Assembly: GCA_937898415.1 (NCBI GenBank)
Contig: CALDLA010000121.1
Coordinates: 26,630 to 90,629 of the forward strand
Direction: 5' to 3'
Length of the DNA stretch: 64,000 nucleotides
From: an uncultured Prevotellaceae bacterium
Lineage (GTDB): Bacteria; Bacteroidota; Bacteroidia; Bacteroidales; Bacteroidaceae
Positions 8,650-17,701 of the stretch are shown piece by piece. Made by a program: the position numbers and the translations under genes. How positions within the stretch are numbered: position 1 is the first letter of the stretch; every line of letters begins with the position of its first letter. The notes under the pieces are model-generated. The model saw nothing but the letters and a program-made list of their open reading frames with translations, was not told where the DNA came from and did not search any database.

Positions 8650-10500
8650 TTATCTTACGAATATCTTCTTGTTGTTCTGGATATAGAGACCCTTTACAGG
8701 CTTTACTATACGGCGACCAGACAGGTCGTAGATGGCATTGGCACCCTTGTTGGCAGCCTTCACGTCTACGACACCCTGCGTCTCCTCGCCCTGAATCTTG
8801 ATGTTGAGCTCATAGTCCCAAGCGCGCTTTACATGCTCAGCATCAATAGGCTCAGCATCTTCATACTTGACGAAATAAATCTTCGTGGCGATATCTGTCT
8901 TAGCATCAGTATCGATGCTCGTGTTGTAAAGGGTAAAGGTAACCTCATTGCCCTCAACATTATCAACATCACAGAAGACATTGATACCCTCCTGGTCGTC
9001 ATAAAGACCCTCGGCGTTGATATAATAGTCGAGTTCTGAAATATCATAAGGCTCGATAGCATCCTCTTCACCCTTGATGAGCACCTTGAACTTGCCGCTG
9101 TCGAACAGTTCCTTTGCAGAATTGAAGCCAAGAGCCTGAACAGCGTTGGTCAGGTCAACCGGCATGTTAATACCTGCAGTCGGGTCTGTGCTCTTGACAG
9201 GAGCTGCCCATGTCACCGTATCACTGGCCAGGACGCGGTCAGACTCCTTAATTTCAGCAGAGTTGACGCAATATTCGATATTGCGGAAGTAGTAGGTGAT
9301 GGGCACGTCATTCTCAGGAGCATTGTAATTCCACTCGTTTAGGTTGAAGGCAATACTGGTAGTACCTGCCTGGTCACTGGTAATCTCACCTTCATACTCA
9401 TAGGTCTGCCAATCCTCGTTCGGAGTAATGCTACCGCTCAGCATCTGCCAGTGCTTGTAGTCACCAGGAGAATAGTGAGCCTGTGCAGAGGCAGAGGTTT
9501 CCTGAGTAGCACGCATGTCCATCTTAAAGTGATACTTCTCGCCTTTCTGGAATACATGGGTACCGCCAACGAAGAGTTGCGTGGTATAGCCCTTCAGAAT
9601 TTCGAGGCTATCCTCGCCCTCACCTTCAGCGACTTTTCTGAGGAAGTAAGGTACAGGAGACTTATTCGTACCATCGATATTAATGGTGGTGTCAGCCCAC
9701 TCTGTTGCAACGGTCGTTGTCAGCGTGTAGGCCGGCTGACCGTCAATCGGGTCATTAACAATCTCGCAGGGAACAGTACCCTTACCATCGTTCTGAATAC
9801 CGGAAACGGTGAAGTAAGGTCTGGTGGTACGGCCAATCTTCTTATTCAGGTTCCAAGTGTACTGGTAGACATCCTCACCGACCTTACCACCGCTCTTCAG
9901 AACATTAAACCAGCCGTCAAGTTCCTTGGGAGGAATACCGTCCTTGATTTCCATGACAACATCGTCAATATAAAACTCCTTGCCGAGGTTCCTACCATTC
10001 GTATCCATAAGGTCTAAAACAAATGATCCGAAGTTTTCCGGGCACTCACCCTCCCATGAGAAATCTGTCCACTCTGTAGGCACCTCGAACTCGCCCCAAG
10101 TATTGTAACCTACATAGCTACGGTTGATGTCGTGATGCTGAGTACCCCAATAACCAGGCTCCTCAGCTGCCGTCTTGTACCTAAACGATATCTTCAGCAT
10201 CTTATTCGCCTCAATTTCCTCGCTGGCCACAATCCAGAACTGGCATGCATAACGATCGGAGAGCTGTTCACTACCAACTCTCAAGACAAGGACGTGGTTG
10301 CTCTCGTTTCCCGGCTCCTCTATGATGCGGCCAGGACCTTCTGTGACCTCGTCACCTTCTGGGCAGTCTTTAGCCCAATAGTTGGAGACATCTTCTCCTT
10401 CCATGTCTCCATTGTTAATTACACTCGTCCATTTTGCCTGGCCGAAAGCAGAGCCGCTTGCCAGCAGCAAACCTGCACATAACGTAAAGATTTTTTTCAT
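8650..10500 (-). CDS. secreted protein with tandem carbohydrate-binding-like domains
   Basis: 616 residues with a signal peptide (MKKIFTLCAGLLLASGSAFGQ). Residues about 25-185 form a CBM4/9-like beta-sandwich (INNGDMEG...FYIDDVVMEI). A second similar domain spans about 195-415 and ends in YYFRNIEYCVN. The region about 430-580 is a separate beta-rich domain ending YELNIKIQ, possibly DUF4859. The tail (AIYDLSGRRIVKPVKGLYIQNNKKIFVR) is the typical Prevotella surface/secretion C-terminus. No catalytic residues are recognised. The position between pullulanase and GH97 genes suggests alpha-glucan binding, which is an inference. It is a single-gene transcription unit with its own promoter and terminator. 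Confidence 0.75.
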   Translation of the reverse strand: MKKIFTLCAGLLLASGSAFGQAKWTSVINNGDMEGEDVSNYWAKDCPEGDEVTEGPGRIIEEPGNESNHVLVLRVGSEQLSDRYACQFWIVASEEIEANKMLKISFRYKTAAEEPGYWGTQHHDINRSYVGYNTWGEFEVPTEWTDFSWEGECPENFGSFVLDLMDTNGRNLGKEFYIDDVVMEIKDGIPPKELDGWFNVLKSGGKVGEDVYQYTWNLNKKIGRTTRPYFTVSGIQNDGKGTVPCEIVNDPIDGQPAYTLTTTVATEWADTTINIDGTNKSPVPYFLRKVAEGEGEDSLEILKGYTTQLFVGGTHVFQKGEKYHFKMDMRATQETSASAQAHYSPGDYKHWQMLSGSITPNEDWQTYEYEGEITSDQAGTTSIAFNLNEWNYNAPENDVPITYYFRNIEYCVNSAEIKESDRVLASDTVTWAAPVKSTDPTAGINMPVDLTNAVQALGFNSAKELFDSGKFKVLIKGEEDAIEPYDISELDYYINAEGLYDDQEGINVFCDVDNVEGNEVTFTLYNTSIDTDAKTDIATKIYFVKYEDAEPIDAEHVKRAWDYELNIKIQGEETQGVVDVKAANKGANAIYDLSGRRIVKPVKGLYIQNNKKIFVR

Positions 10501-10552
10501 AAGCTTTGTTGTTTATTGGTTAATAATTGTGATATTGTGACAAATCTCGCTG

Positions 10553-10560
10553 CAAAGATA
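10553..10560 (-). promoter_or_regulatory. -7 box of the secreted binding-protein gene
   Basis: TATCTTTG on the minus strand, 53 nt before the ATG at 10500. No clear -33 TTG at the usual spacing. Confidence 0.55.
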
Positions 10561-10630
10561 GATGGTTTACTAAAATACGTCGTTATCGTATGTTGCATTT
10601 GTTTTCGATTTTGTTGCAAGCACGAAAAAA

Positions 10631-10649
10631 GAGGGGTTTCAGGCCCCTC
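10631..10649 (-). terminator. terminator of the malQ-transporter-GH97 operon
   Basis: GAGGGG / CCCCTC stem with a 7-nt loop, followed on the minus strand by TTTTTTCG. It begins 7 nt beyond the GH97 stop. Confidence 0.8.
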
Positions 10650-10655
10650 CTTCCC

Positions 10656-12872
10656 TTATTTCGCTATCAGACTGACGGCGAAACCGCCGCCTGGCGCTTC
10701 CGTCAGTTTGAGGACATCGCCCTGCTTGACCACCCGTCGGGTGATGGTGTATGCCTGCGGATTATGCTCGTAATGAGCATCACGGGCATCAGCATAAATG
10801 GTGCAGTCGTACTTACGGCCTTTGTCAAGAAAATCTAAACGGATGACCGACTTGTGTCCCTGTTCGTCGCACTTGCCGCCGATGAACCAGTTGGGGGTTC
10901 CCTTGGCTTTGCGGGCCACGGTGATGTAGTCTGCAGGCTCGGCCTCTAAGTAGCGGGAGTCATCCCAGTCGCAGGCCACGTCACGGATGAACTGGAAGGC
11001 ATCATCGAAGCGCTCGTAATGTTCCGGCAGGTCGGCAGCCATCTGCAGCGGGGAATACATGGTCACATAAAGGGCAAGCGAACCGGCGATGGTAATGCGG
11101 GCCCAGGAGGTGTTGTCGCTCCACTCCTTCAGGCGGGTGACGAAAATGCCGGGTGTGTAGTCCATCGGACCGCCCTGCAAGCGAGTGAAAGGGAGGATAC
11201 ACGTATGGTCAGGACGCGAACCGCCGAAAGCCTCGTACTCCGTACCACGAGCCGACTCGTTGCCGACGAGGTTCGGATAAGTGCGGCAAAGTCCCGTAGG
11301 ACGGGTAGCCTCATGGGCATTGACCATGATATGATGCTTGGCCGCCTCCTTGACAACATAGAGGTAGTGGTTGTTCATCGACTGTGAGTAGTGGTGGTCG
11401 CCACGGGGAATGATGTCACCCACATAGCCCGTCTTCACCGCATCGTAGCCGTAGCGGTTCATCAGCTGGAAGGCCTTTTCCATGTGACGCTCGTAGTTCT
11501 GCGTCGAACTGGAGGTCTCATGGTGCATCAGCAGTTTCACGCCTTTGGAATGTGCGTAGTCGTTCAGCATCTTGATGTCGAAGTCAGGATAAGGTGTCAC
11601 AAAGTCGAAGACATCACGCTTCCACAGGTTGGCCCAGTCCTCCCAACCCACATTCCAACCCTCGACAAGCACCTCGTCGAGGCCGTTCTTGGCGGCAAAA
11701 TCAATATAGCGCTTCACCTTCTCGTTGTTGGCAGCGTGACGGCCGTTGGGTTTCACTTTCTTCCAGTCGATGTTGTCAAGCTTGATACTGGGGAACTCAT
11801 CGGTATAGTTCCAGGAACTCTTGCCGACGATCATCTCCCACCACACGCCACAGTACTTCGTGGGATGAATCCAGCTGACATCATCGAGGGCACACGGCTC
11901 GTTGAGGTTGAGGATGAGGTTCGAGGAGAGCATATCGCGGGCATCATCAGAGACCATGACGGTGCGCCAGGGCGTGGAGCAGGGTGTCTGCATACAGCCT
12001 TTCAAGCCGGTGGCGTCGGGGGTCAGGTGGCTGACAAAGGTGAAGGGTTTCGGTAATGCCGCAGCACAGCCAGCGGGATTGGGGGTGTAGGCGTTGCTGC
12101 CGCCGCCGAGTTTTGTGGTCAGCGCCTTGGTCTGGGCATCGACGAGTTCCAGGTGCATGGTGGCATAGTCGGCACAAGCGGCTTCATGGATGTTGATATA
12201 GAGACCGTCATCGCTCTTCATCTGCAAGGAGGTCTGCACACCGGTCTCGCTGAACACCGCCACAGAACTGTTGCCCCAATTGACGGCCTCCTTCATGCGC
12301 GAACGGATTTCAGAGAGCTTGGACTGCTGTGTCTCCTGCTCCTGCGTGTCGTAGTCGCCAGGCAGCCACCAGGCCGTGTGGTCGCCCGTCATGGAAAACT
12401 CAGTATGCTCCTCCTTGATAAGGAAGTAGTTCAACTCCTTCTGCTGGGGGAACTCGTAGCGGAAGCCGATGCCGTCGTCATAGACACGGAAGCGGATGAC
12501 CATCTGGCGCTGTTGTGACTGTTGCTGTAGCACAGCAACATACTCGACATAATGGTTACGGATGGTGGCCGTCTCGCCCCACACAGGGCGCCACGTCTCG
12601 TCGAAGTCCGACGTTTGTTCGTCCTTGATGGTGAAACCGTCCAAGAGGTCCGTCTCCTTCAGTCCTCGCGAGGCGTGTTTATCCTTGGCTAATTCCAAAC
12701 CCAGACGGGATGGCAGCACCACGGGACGACCCTTGAACGACATCTCGTAAGTAGGACGTCCCTGGGCATCAGTATAAAACTTGACAACGATGTTGCCATT
12801 GGGCGACTTCACCTCAGCCGCCAACATAAGCAACGGGAAAAACAATGTTACTAACAAACTTAATCTCTTCAT
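10656..12872 (-). CDS. susB: GH97 alpha-glucosidase (SusB-like)
   Basis: 738 residues, the usual GH97 length, with a signal peptide (MKRLSLLVTLFFPLLMLAAE), so periplasmic. The N-terminal beta-sandwich starts at KSPNGNIVVKFYTDAQG. The catalytic barrel carries LVEGWNVGWEDW and the glutamates HHETS (about 449), AHEA (about 517) and TEYEAF (about 542-545). These correspond to the base, base and acid of the inverting, calcium-dependent SusB type, offset about ten residues. It would release glucose from maltodextrins. It is the last gene of the malQ operon, 13 nt after the symporter gene. Confidence 0.95.
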   Translation of the reverse strand: MKRLSLLVTLFFPLLMLAAEVKSPNGNIVVKFYTDAQGRPTYEMSFKGRPVVLPSRLGLELAKDKHASRGLKETDLLDGFTIKDEQTSDFDETWRPVWGETATIRNHYVEYVAVLQQQSQQRQMVIRFRVYDDGIGFRYEFPQQKELNYFLIKEEHTEFSMTGDHTAWWLPGDYDTQEQETQQSKLSEIRSRMKEAVNWGNSSVAVFSETGVQTSLQMKSDDGLYINIHEAACADYATMHLELVDAQTKALTTKLGGGSNAYTPNPAGCAAALPKPFTFVSHLTPDATGLKGCMQTPCSTPWRTVMVSDDARDMLSSNLILNLNEPCALDDVSWIHPTKYCGVWWEMIVGKSSWNYTDEFPSIKLDNIDWKKVKPNGRHAANNEKVKRYIDFAAKNGLDEVLVEGWNVGWEDWANLWKRDVFDFVTPYPDFDIKMLNDYAHSKGVKLLMHHETSSSTQNYERHMEKAFQLMNRYGYDAVKTGYVGDIIPRGDHHYSQSMNNHYLYVVKEAAKHHIMVNAHEATRPTGLCRTYPNLVGNESARGTEYEAFGGSRPDHTCILPFTRLQGGPMDYTPGIFVTRLKEWSDNTSWARITIAGSLALYVTMYSPLQMAADLPEHYERFDDAFQFIRDVACDWDDSRYLEAEPADYITVARKAKGTPNWFIGGKCDEQGHKSVIRLDFLDKGRKYDCTIYADARDAHYEHNPQAYTITRRVVKQGDVLKLTEAPGGGFAVSLIAK

Positions 12873-12885
12873 TTCCTATATACAA

Positions 12886-13821
12886 TTAACGTTTTTGTGT
12901 CGTTTGTCTTGCAAAATAGCGGGCAGCGAGGGCACCGCTGATATTATGCCACACACTGAAGACGGCACCGGGAATGGTGGCCATCGGGAAGGCAGCGAAG
13001 TGTAGGGTGGCCAGACTACTGGCCAATCCGCTGTTCTGCATGCCCACCTCAATGCTGACGGCAATACGCTTCTCACGGGACAAACCTAGCAGACGGGCTA
13101 AAAGATAGCCCGTGGTGAGCCCGAGCAGATTGTGCAGCATCACGACCAGTACCACCAACAGCCCGCCCGTGAGCAGACGGTCGGCCGTATGGGAAACGAT
13201 AATCGCTACCACTACAGCAATCATCAATGAGGAGAAGGCCGGCAGATAAGCCACGGCCTTCTTGGTGAACGAGGGGAAGAGCCGCTGGATGACCAAACCA
13301 CCCACAATGGGGGCAATGACCACGTAGAGGATGGATAGCAGCATGCCCACCGCATCGACATTGACAAAGGTGCCCGCCATCAGCCACACCAACAGCGGCG
13401 TGAGCAAAGGAGCCAGCAGGGTGCTGGTAGCCGTCATACCGACGCTGAGAGCGAGGTCGCCCCGTGCCAGGAAGGCAATCACATTGGAGGCCGTACCACC
13501 CGGACAACAGCCCACGAGTATCACGCCCAGTGCCAGTTCGTCGGACAGCGAGAATACCTTGGCCAGCAACCACGCCAAGAGCGGCATCACCGTAAACTGT
13601 GCGAGACAACCCAGCAGCACATCCTTGGGGCGCTGGAACACGACGCGGAAGTCATCAGGCTTCAGCGTCAGTCCCATGCCAAACATGATCACTCCCAACA
13701 AGGGGTTGATGATCTTCATGTCGAGCGGCAGCAACACCTCAGGGAAAGCCATGGAGGCAATCGCCAGCAGCAATACCAGCGCCCCCATCCACCGGGCTAT
13801 CAGGTCACAGATGCTCTTCAT
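12886..13821 (-). CDS. bile acid:sodium symporter (BASS) family transporter
   Basis: 311 residues, about ten hydrophobic segments. Family motifs CCPGGTASNV (about residues 109-118) and EVGMQNSGLA (about 265-274) correspond to the crossed helices that bind sodium. Members carry bile acids, pyruvate, keto-acids, pantoate and other organic anions, so the substrate cannot be read from sequence. It sits between the glucanotransferase and GH97 genes with gaps of 18 and 13 nt, so it is certainly co-transcribed with starch genes. This is an unusual partner. Export or import of an organic acid linked to starch fermentation is one possible role, but that is speculation. Confidence 0.88.
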   Translation of the reverse strand: MKSICDLIARWMGALVLLLAIASMAFPEVLLPLDMKIINPLLGVIMFGMGLTLKPDDFRVVFQRPKDVLLGCLAQFTVMPLLAWLLAKVFSLSDELALGVILVGCCPGGTASNVIAFLARGDLALSVGMTATSTLLAPLLTPLLVWLMAGTFVNVDAVGMLLSILYVVIAPIVGGLVIQRLFPSFTKKAVAYLPAFSSLMIAVVVAIIVSHTADRLLTGGLLVVLVVMLHNLLGLTTGYLLARLLGLSREKRIAVSIEVGMQNSGLASSLATLHFAAFPMATIPGAVFSVWHNISGALAARYFARQTTQKR

Positions 13822-13839
13822 CCTACTTGCACAGACATT

Positions 13840-16284
13840 TTACTTGCGGCCGCTCTGCTGAATCAGCGTTGCGATTTCGTTGTTGAACTCATCGGCAGCC
13901 AACAGCTCCTCCAACGTGAGGTGCATGCGATAGCGCCAGTAATGGCGGGGATTGGCCGGGATGTTGATTCTCTCGGCGTTCTGATCGTGAAGGCGCAGTT
14001 TCTCATCGATAGCAAGCCAGTCCTGCAGCGACAGCAGGCAGAGCATGCTCGGACTTGTCAGATGACGGCTGACGATGTCCTTGGCCAACCATCCGGGAAG
14101 CGGATGGGGCGCTTCGCCACTACGACGCAGAATGGTAGTAAAGTAGTCCTGCGTACGTTCCACGTCCTCATCCCACCACTGGCGGAGCGTAGCCATATCG
14201 TGGGTGGAGATAGTACAGACGGAGCGGTAGGGGTTGTGACTCAGCCGACCGAAGCGATACTTCGAATCCTTCGGCATCGATTGGATCTCGAGCGACAAGA
14301 TGCGCAGCTCGTTCATGACCCAGGGTACGCAGTCAGGCACCATGCCAAGGTCCTCGGCACAAACGAGCATACGGGTGGCCTGCGTCAGGCGAGGCAGTTT
14401 CTTCATCGCCTCCTGATACCAGAACTGGTTGTTGCGGCGATAGAAGTAGTCGTTGTAGAGGCGGTTGAAGTTGAACTTCTCTTCCTCCGTCAACTGCTTG
14501 TAGGCATCCTGGAACTGCACGGCTATACGGGGATGCCAACGGTCGTCGCGCTTGTGGTCGACAAGGAATAGTCCCTCGTTAAAGGCCACGCCATAACCTT
14601 CAATCTCCTCACGGCTCAATCCCAAGGCGGGAGCAAACTGGCCCATCAACCCTGACTTATGAGGCATGGGAATCTCCCAGATGCGGAAGAAGCCCAGGAC
14701 GTGGTCGATGCGGTAGGCATCAAAATACTCCGCCATCTTGCGGAAACGGCGCACCCACCATGAGCAACCGTCCTTCAGCATCTCGTCCCAGTTGTAGGTG
14801 GGGAAGCCCCAGTTCTGGCCGTCGGCCGAGAAAGCATCGGGCGGTGCGCCGGCCTGACCGTTCAGGTTGAAGTACTTGGGCTCAACCCAGGCTTCAACGC
14901 CGTCGCGGGAGATGCCGATGGGGATATCACCCTTTAATATAACATGATGTTCACGCGCATACGCGTGAGCCGACCGCATCTGCCGGTCGAGGTTGAACTG
15001 TACATAATACCAGAACTGCAGTTCCTTCTTCCCCTTGAACGTAGATTTCTGCGTGGCATCAGGCGTGGCCCCAACCGGCCATTTCGAGAATTCCGCCGTG
15101 CCATAGAGATCACGATAGTAGCAGAAGGCAGCGTATGGCACGAGCCAGTCCTTGTTCTGCTCAAAGAACTTCTTATAGTCGTCGCGCCGCTGAACAGCCG
15201 TCCATTCCTGGGCGAAAACCGTGCGCAGATAGTCTATCTTGGCCGTGAACATCCGCTCGTAGTCAATCTGCGGCAGAGCGTTCAGTTCCTGGCGCAGCTG
15301 CTCAAAGGCCGCCCGCTTGTCGGCATCCTTGATTTCCGGCAATTGGCGAAGGTCGCAATACTGCGGATGAAGGGCATAGATGCTGATGGAGTTATAGGGA
15401 TAGGAGTCCTGCCAGGTATGGGTGATGTTGGTATCGTTGATGGGCAGCACCTGAAGGATGCGCTGGCACGTCTTATCACACCATGCTATCATCAGCTTTA
15501 GGTCGCCAAAGTCGCCCACACCGAAACTTCCCTCGCTACGGAGCGAGAACACAGGAATGACCGAACCGGCTCCCTTCCACGGATAAACGGGGAAGTAGGC
15601 CTGGGAGAGTTCATAGACCACCACGTCGCCGTCCTCCAACTCAGGCAGACAGACGGTACGGTTCATGCCGTTCTCCCAGAGATATGATGCATTATCGACA
15701 TCAGCAATGGACAAGAACTTGAACTCAAAAGTACGGGGCAACGTGTCGGCATCCAAGGATAGCGCCCACTCATTGCGCTCATGCTCAGCCATGCTCAGGG
15801 CATTCTGAGCCTCCCAGTTGCCCAAGGCCTCGCCACCGCCGATGAAGGCCAGCCGCTCGTTGCCACGCAACTGCGGGGCACGCACCTTCAGGCGTACCGT
15901 GCGGCTGAACGACGTATCCAGACTCTGGCTGCGCTTACGGGCAGACACACAGTCGGTAAATGCCGAGGAGTACATATAGCTGTCCTCAGGTATGTCAATC
16001 CAATGGTCATACACGATGTAACGGTTGCCCTTAACGGCTGCAAACTCCAGCCGGTGAGGCTCAACCAGCCACTCGTGCCGACATTCCTCATCGCCACGGC
16101 ACAGAGAATAGAAATAATCCATGTAGTCGGCATGCTCAGTAGGAAGCGACAACTTGCAAGACCAGTTCAAGCCGTTGTTCGTCCCCATCTTTTGCCGGTC
16201 GATTGCACCATTTTCTTTCAGGATGTTGAGCACCAACTCTTCACCAAAAGTAGTCTGATACTCTAAGTTAAATAGTAATTGCAT
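13840..16284 (-). CDS. malQ: 4-alpha-glucanotransferase, GH77, with N-terminal CBM20 domains (DPE2-like)
   Basis: 814 residues, no signal peptide, cytoplasmic. Two starch-binding CBM20-like domains come first (about 1-115, LLFNLEYQTTFGEELV; and about 128-225, FIGGGEALGNWEAQ). The GH77 barrel follows. It has YDAYRIDHVLGFFRIWEIP with the nucleophile Asp (near residue 528), CAEDLGMVP with the acid/base Glu (near 640) and STHDM. This architecture matches plant DPE2 rather than the shorter single-domain MalQ, and suggests transfer of glucosyl units from maltose to larger glucans. First gene of the malQ-BASS-susB operon. Its promoter carries a LacI-type operator 61.5 bp upstream of the -7 box. Confidence 0.93.
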   Translation of the reverse strand: MQLLFNLEYQTTFGEELVLNILKENGAIDRQKMGTNNGLNWSCKLSLPTEHADYMDYFYSLCRGDEECRHEWLVEPHRLEFAAVKGNRYIVYDHWIDIPEDSYMYSSAFTDCVSARKRSQSLDTSFSRTVRLKVRAPQLRGNERLAFIGGGEALGNWEAQNALSMAEHERNEWALSLDADTLPRTFEFKFLSIADVDNASYLWENGMNRTVCLPELEDGDVVVYELSQAYFPVYPWKGAGSVIPVFSLRSEGSFGVGDFGDLKLMIAWCDKTCQRILQVLPINDTNITHTWQDSYPYNSISIYALHPQYCDLRQLPEIKDADKRAAFEQLRQELNALPQIDYERMFTAKIDYLRTVFAQEWTAVQRRDDYKKFFEQNKDWLVPYAAFCYYRDLYGTAEFSKWPVGATPDATQKSTFKGKKELQFWYYVQFNLDRQMRSAHAYAREHHVILKGDIPIGISRDGVEAWVEPKYFNLNGQAGAPPDAFSADGQNWGFPTYNWDEMLKDGCSWWVRRFRKMAEYFDAYRIDHVLGFFRIWEIPMPHKSGLMGQFAPALGLSREEIEGYGVAFNEGLFLVDHKRDDRWHPRIAVQFQDAYKQLTEEEKFNFNRLYNDYFYRRNNQFWYQEAMKKLPRLTQATRMLVCAEDLGMVPDCVPWVMNELRILSLEIQSMPKDSKYRFGRLSHNPYRSVCTISTHDMATLRQWWDEDVERTQDYFTTILRRSGEAPHPLPGWLAKDIVSRHLTSPSMLCLLSLQDWLAIDEKLRLHDQNAERINIPANPRHYWRYRMHLTLEELLAADEFNNEIATLIQQSGRK

Positions 16285-16308
16285 ATTGTTAGTGTTTTTA
16301 GTCTACTG

Positions 16309-16316
16309 CAAAAGTA
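16309..16316 (-). promoter_or_regulatory. -7 box of the malQ operon
   Basis: TACTTTTG on the minus strand, 24 nt before the malQ ATG, fits TAnnTTTG. The centre of the upstream operator (16377.5) is 61.5 bp from the upstream edge of this box. Confidence 0.7.
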
Positions 16317-16323
16317 CGAAAAA

Positions 16324-16357
16324 TAATAACCCGCCGTTCTCTGTCGGCGGGTTATTA
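16324..16357 (-). terminator. terminator of the lacI-sugar transporter operon
   Basis: Perfect 13-bp stem TAATAACCCGCCG / CGGCGGGTTATTA with an 8-nt loop, followed on the minus strand by TTTTTCG. It lies 32 nt past the transporter stop and between the operator and the malQ -7 box. Confidence 0.85.
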
Positions 16358-16370
16358 CGTCAGAAAGTTG

Positions 16371-16384
16371 CGCAAACGTTTGCA
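16371..16384. promoter_or_regulatory. LacI-type operator upstream of malQ
   Basis: CGCAAACGTTTGCA contains the perfect 12-bp palindrome GCAAACGTTTGC (16372-16383). It is shared with the sites at 18810 and 59249 and is typical of LacI/CcpA-type regulators. Confidence 0.85.
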
Positions 16385-16389
16385 TCACA

Positions 16390-17691
16390 TTATTTCTTTT
16401 CCTTGATGACAAACACACAGGCAGAGGCAATGAGCAGGAAAACACCCGACACTAACATCATGCTATACTGATGGCTGCCAATCATTGAAAGGATGACGCC
16501 ACCACAGAGTGCTGCCACGATCTGAGGAATGCAGATGGTACCGTTGAACAGACCCAGATAAGCCCCCATGTGACCATAGCCCTGTAGGGCATTAGTGACA
16601 AAGGTAAAGGGCATGGCCAGCATGGCCGCCCAAGCACAGCCAATGAGCAGGAAAGGAATGAACTGCAGGTACTGATCATGGATGAAGGGCACCAGCGAAA
16701 AACCGACGGCCCCAAGGATAAGACTCAGAGAATAAGCCAGTTTCGTATTTTTGAACTGAGGAAGCAGGGCGGCCCACATCACAGAGCCGATAGCCTGTAC
16801 AGCAAAGAGGATGCCCACCCAGTTGCCTGCCGTCTGGAACGACTCGCTTGCGGGGTCGGTGGTTTCCCAAACCGTCTCAGCAATGGCACCAGTCGTGTAG
16901 TTCCACATATAGAGGAACGCAGCCCAGCAGAAGAACTGTACCAATCCCACCTTCCAGAACGTGGACGGGGCGTTGCGGAGGAGTGTCAGCCAGTCGGCCT
17001 TGTCCTCGGTCGTCTCAGCCACGGGATTATACTCATTATACTCCTTCGGGGGCCACTCCTTCACTTTCGCCGTGGTATAGATGACACACAGAATCAGGAT
17101 GGCGGCACCAATATAGAAGGAATAGATGACCGAATCGGGGATGACGCCCTCTGCCGCCACGTTGCTGATGCCTATCCAGGTAAAAAGGAACGGGAAGATG
17201 TAGCCCGCCACGGAACCGGCATTGCACAGGAACGACTGAATGCTGTAAGCCTTGGCCTTCTGCTTCTCGTTGACCATGTCACCTACCAACATCTTGAACG
17301 GCTGCATGGCCATGTTGATGCTCGTGTCGAGAAACATCAGGGAAATCAGTCCGAAAAGCATGGCCGTGGAGACCGTCAGGCCCAGCGAGCCGGAGTTGGG
17401 CAGCAGGCACATGACGAACACTGCCACGGCGGCACCGACGAACAGGTAGGGAATGCGGCGCCCCCAACGTGTCCACGTCTTGTCGCTCAGCGTTCCGACA
17501 ATGGGCTGCACAAGGATTCCCATGAGCGGAGGGAGAATCCAGAAATAACTCAGGTTGTGAGGGTCAGCGCCAAGGGTCGCGAAGATACGCGAGATGTTGG
17601 CACTCTGCAGGGCGTAGGCTATCTGTACGCCAAAGAAGCCGAAACTCAGGTTCCACAGCTTCCAAAAGTTCAAATCAGGTTTCTGTTTCAT
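16390..17691 (-). CDS. GPH/SLC45-type sugar transporter (malto-oligosaccharide uptake)
   Basis: 433 residues, about twelve membrane segments. The start (LNFWKLWNLSFGFFGVQIAYALQSANISRIF) and the cytoplasmic motif SDKTWTRWGRRIPY are hallmarks of the glycoside-pentoside-hexuronide/SLC45 branch of MFS cation symporters seen in Bacteroidetes maltose loci. It should carry maltose or maltodextrin across the inner membrane. It starts 10 nt after the LacI-family gene stop and shares its transcript. Substrate is inferred from context. Confidence 0.88.
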   Translation of the reverse strand: MKQKPDLNFWKLWNLSFGFFGVQIAYALQSANISRIFATLGADPHNLSYFWILPPLMGILVQPIVGTLSDKTWTRWGRRIPYLFVGAAVAVFVMCLLPNSGSLGLTVSTAMLFGLISLMFLDTSINMAMQPFKMLVGDMVNEKQKAKAYSIQSFLCNAGSVAGYIFPFLFTWIGISNVAAEGVIPDSVIYSFYIGAAILILCVIYTTAKVKEWPPKEYNEYNPVAETTEDKADWLTLLRNAPSTFWKVGLVQFFCWAAFLYMWNYTTGAIAETVWETTDPASESFQTAGNWVGILFAVQAIGSVMWAALLPQFKNTKLAYSLSLILGAVGFSLVPFIHDQYLQFIPFLLIGCAWAAMLAMPFTFVTNALQGYGHMGAYLGLFNGTICIPQIVAALCGGVILSMIGSHQYSMMLVSGVFLLIASACVFVIKEKK

Positions 17692-17701
17692 ATTTGTTTT
17701 G

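Noticed and set aside
10610..10630. Half operator (TTGCAAGCACG) about 62 bp upstream of the 10553 promoter box
   Set aside because: Only one half matches weakly and the palindrome is absent.
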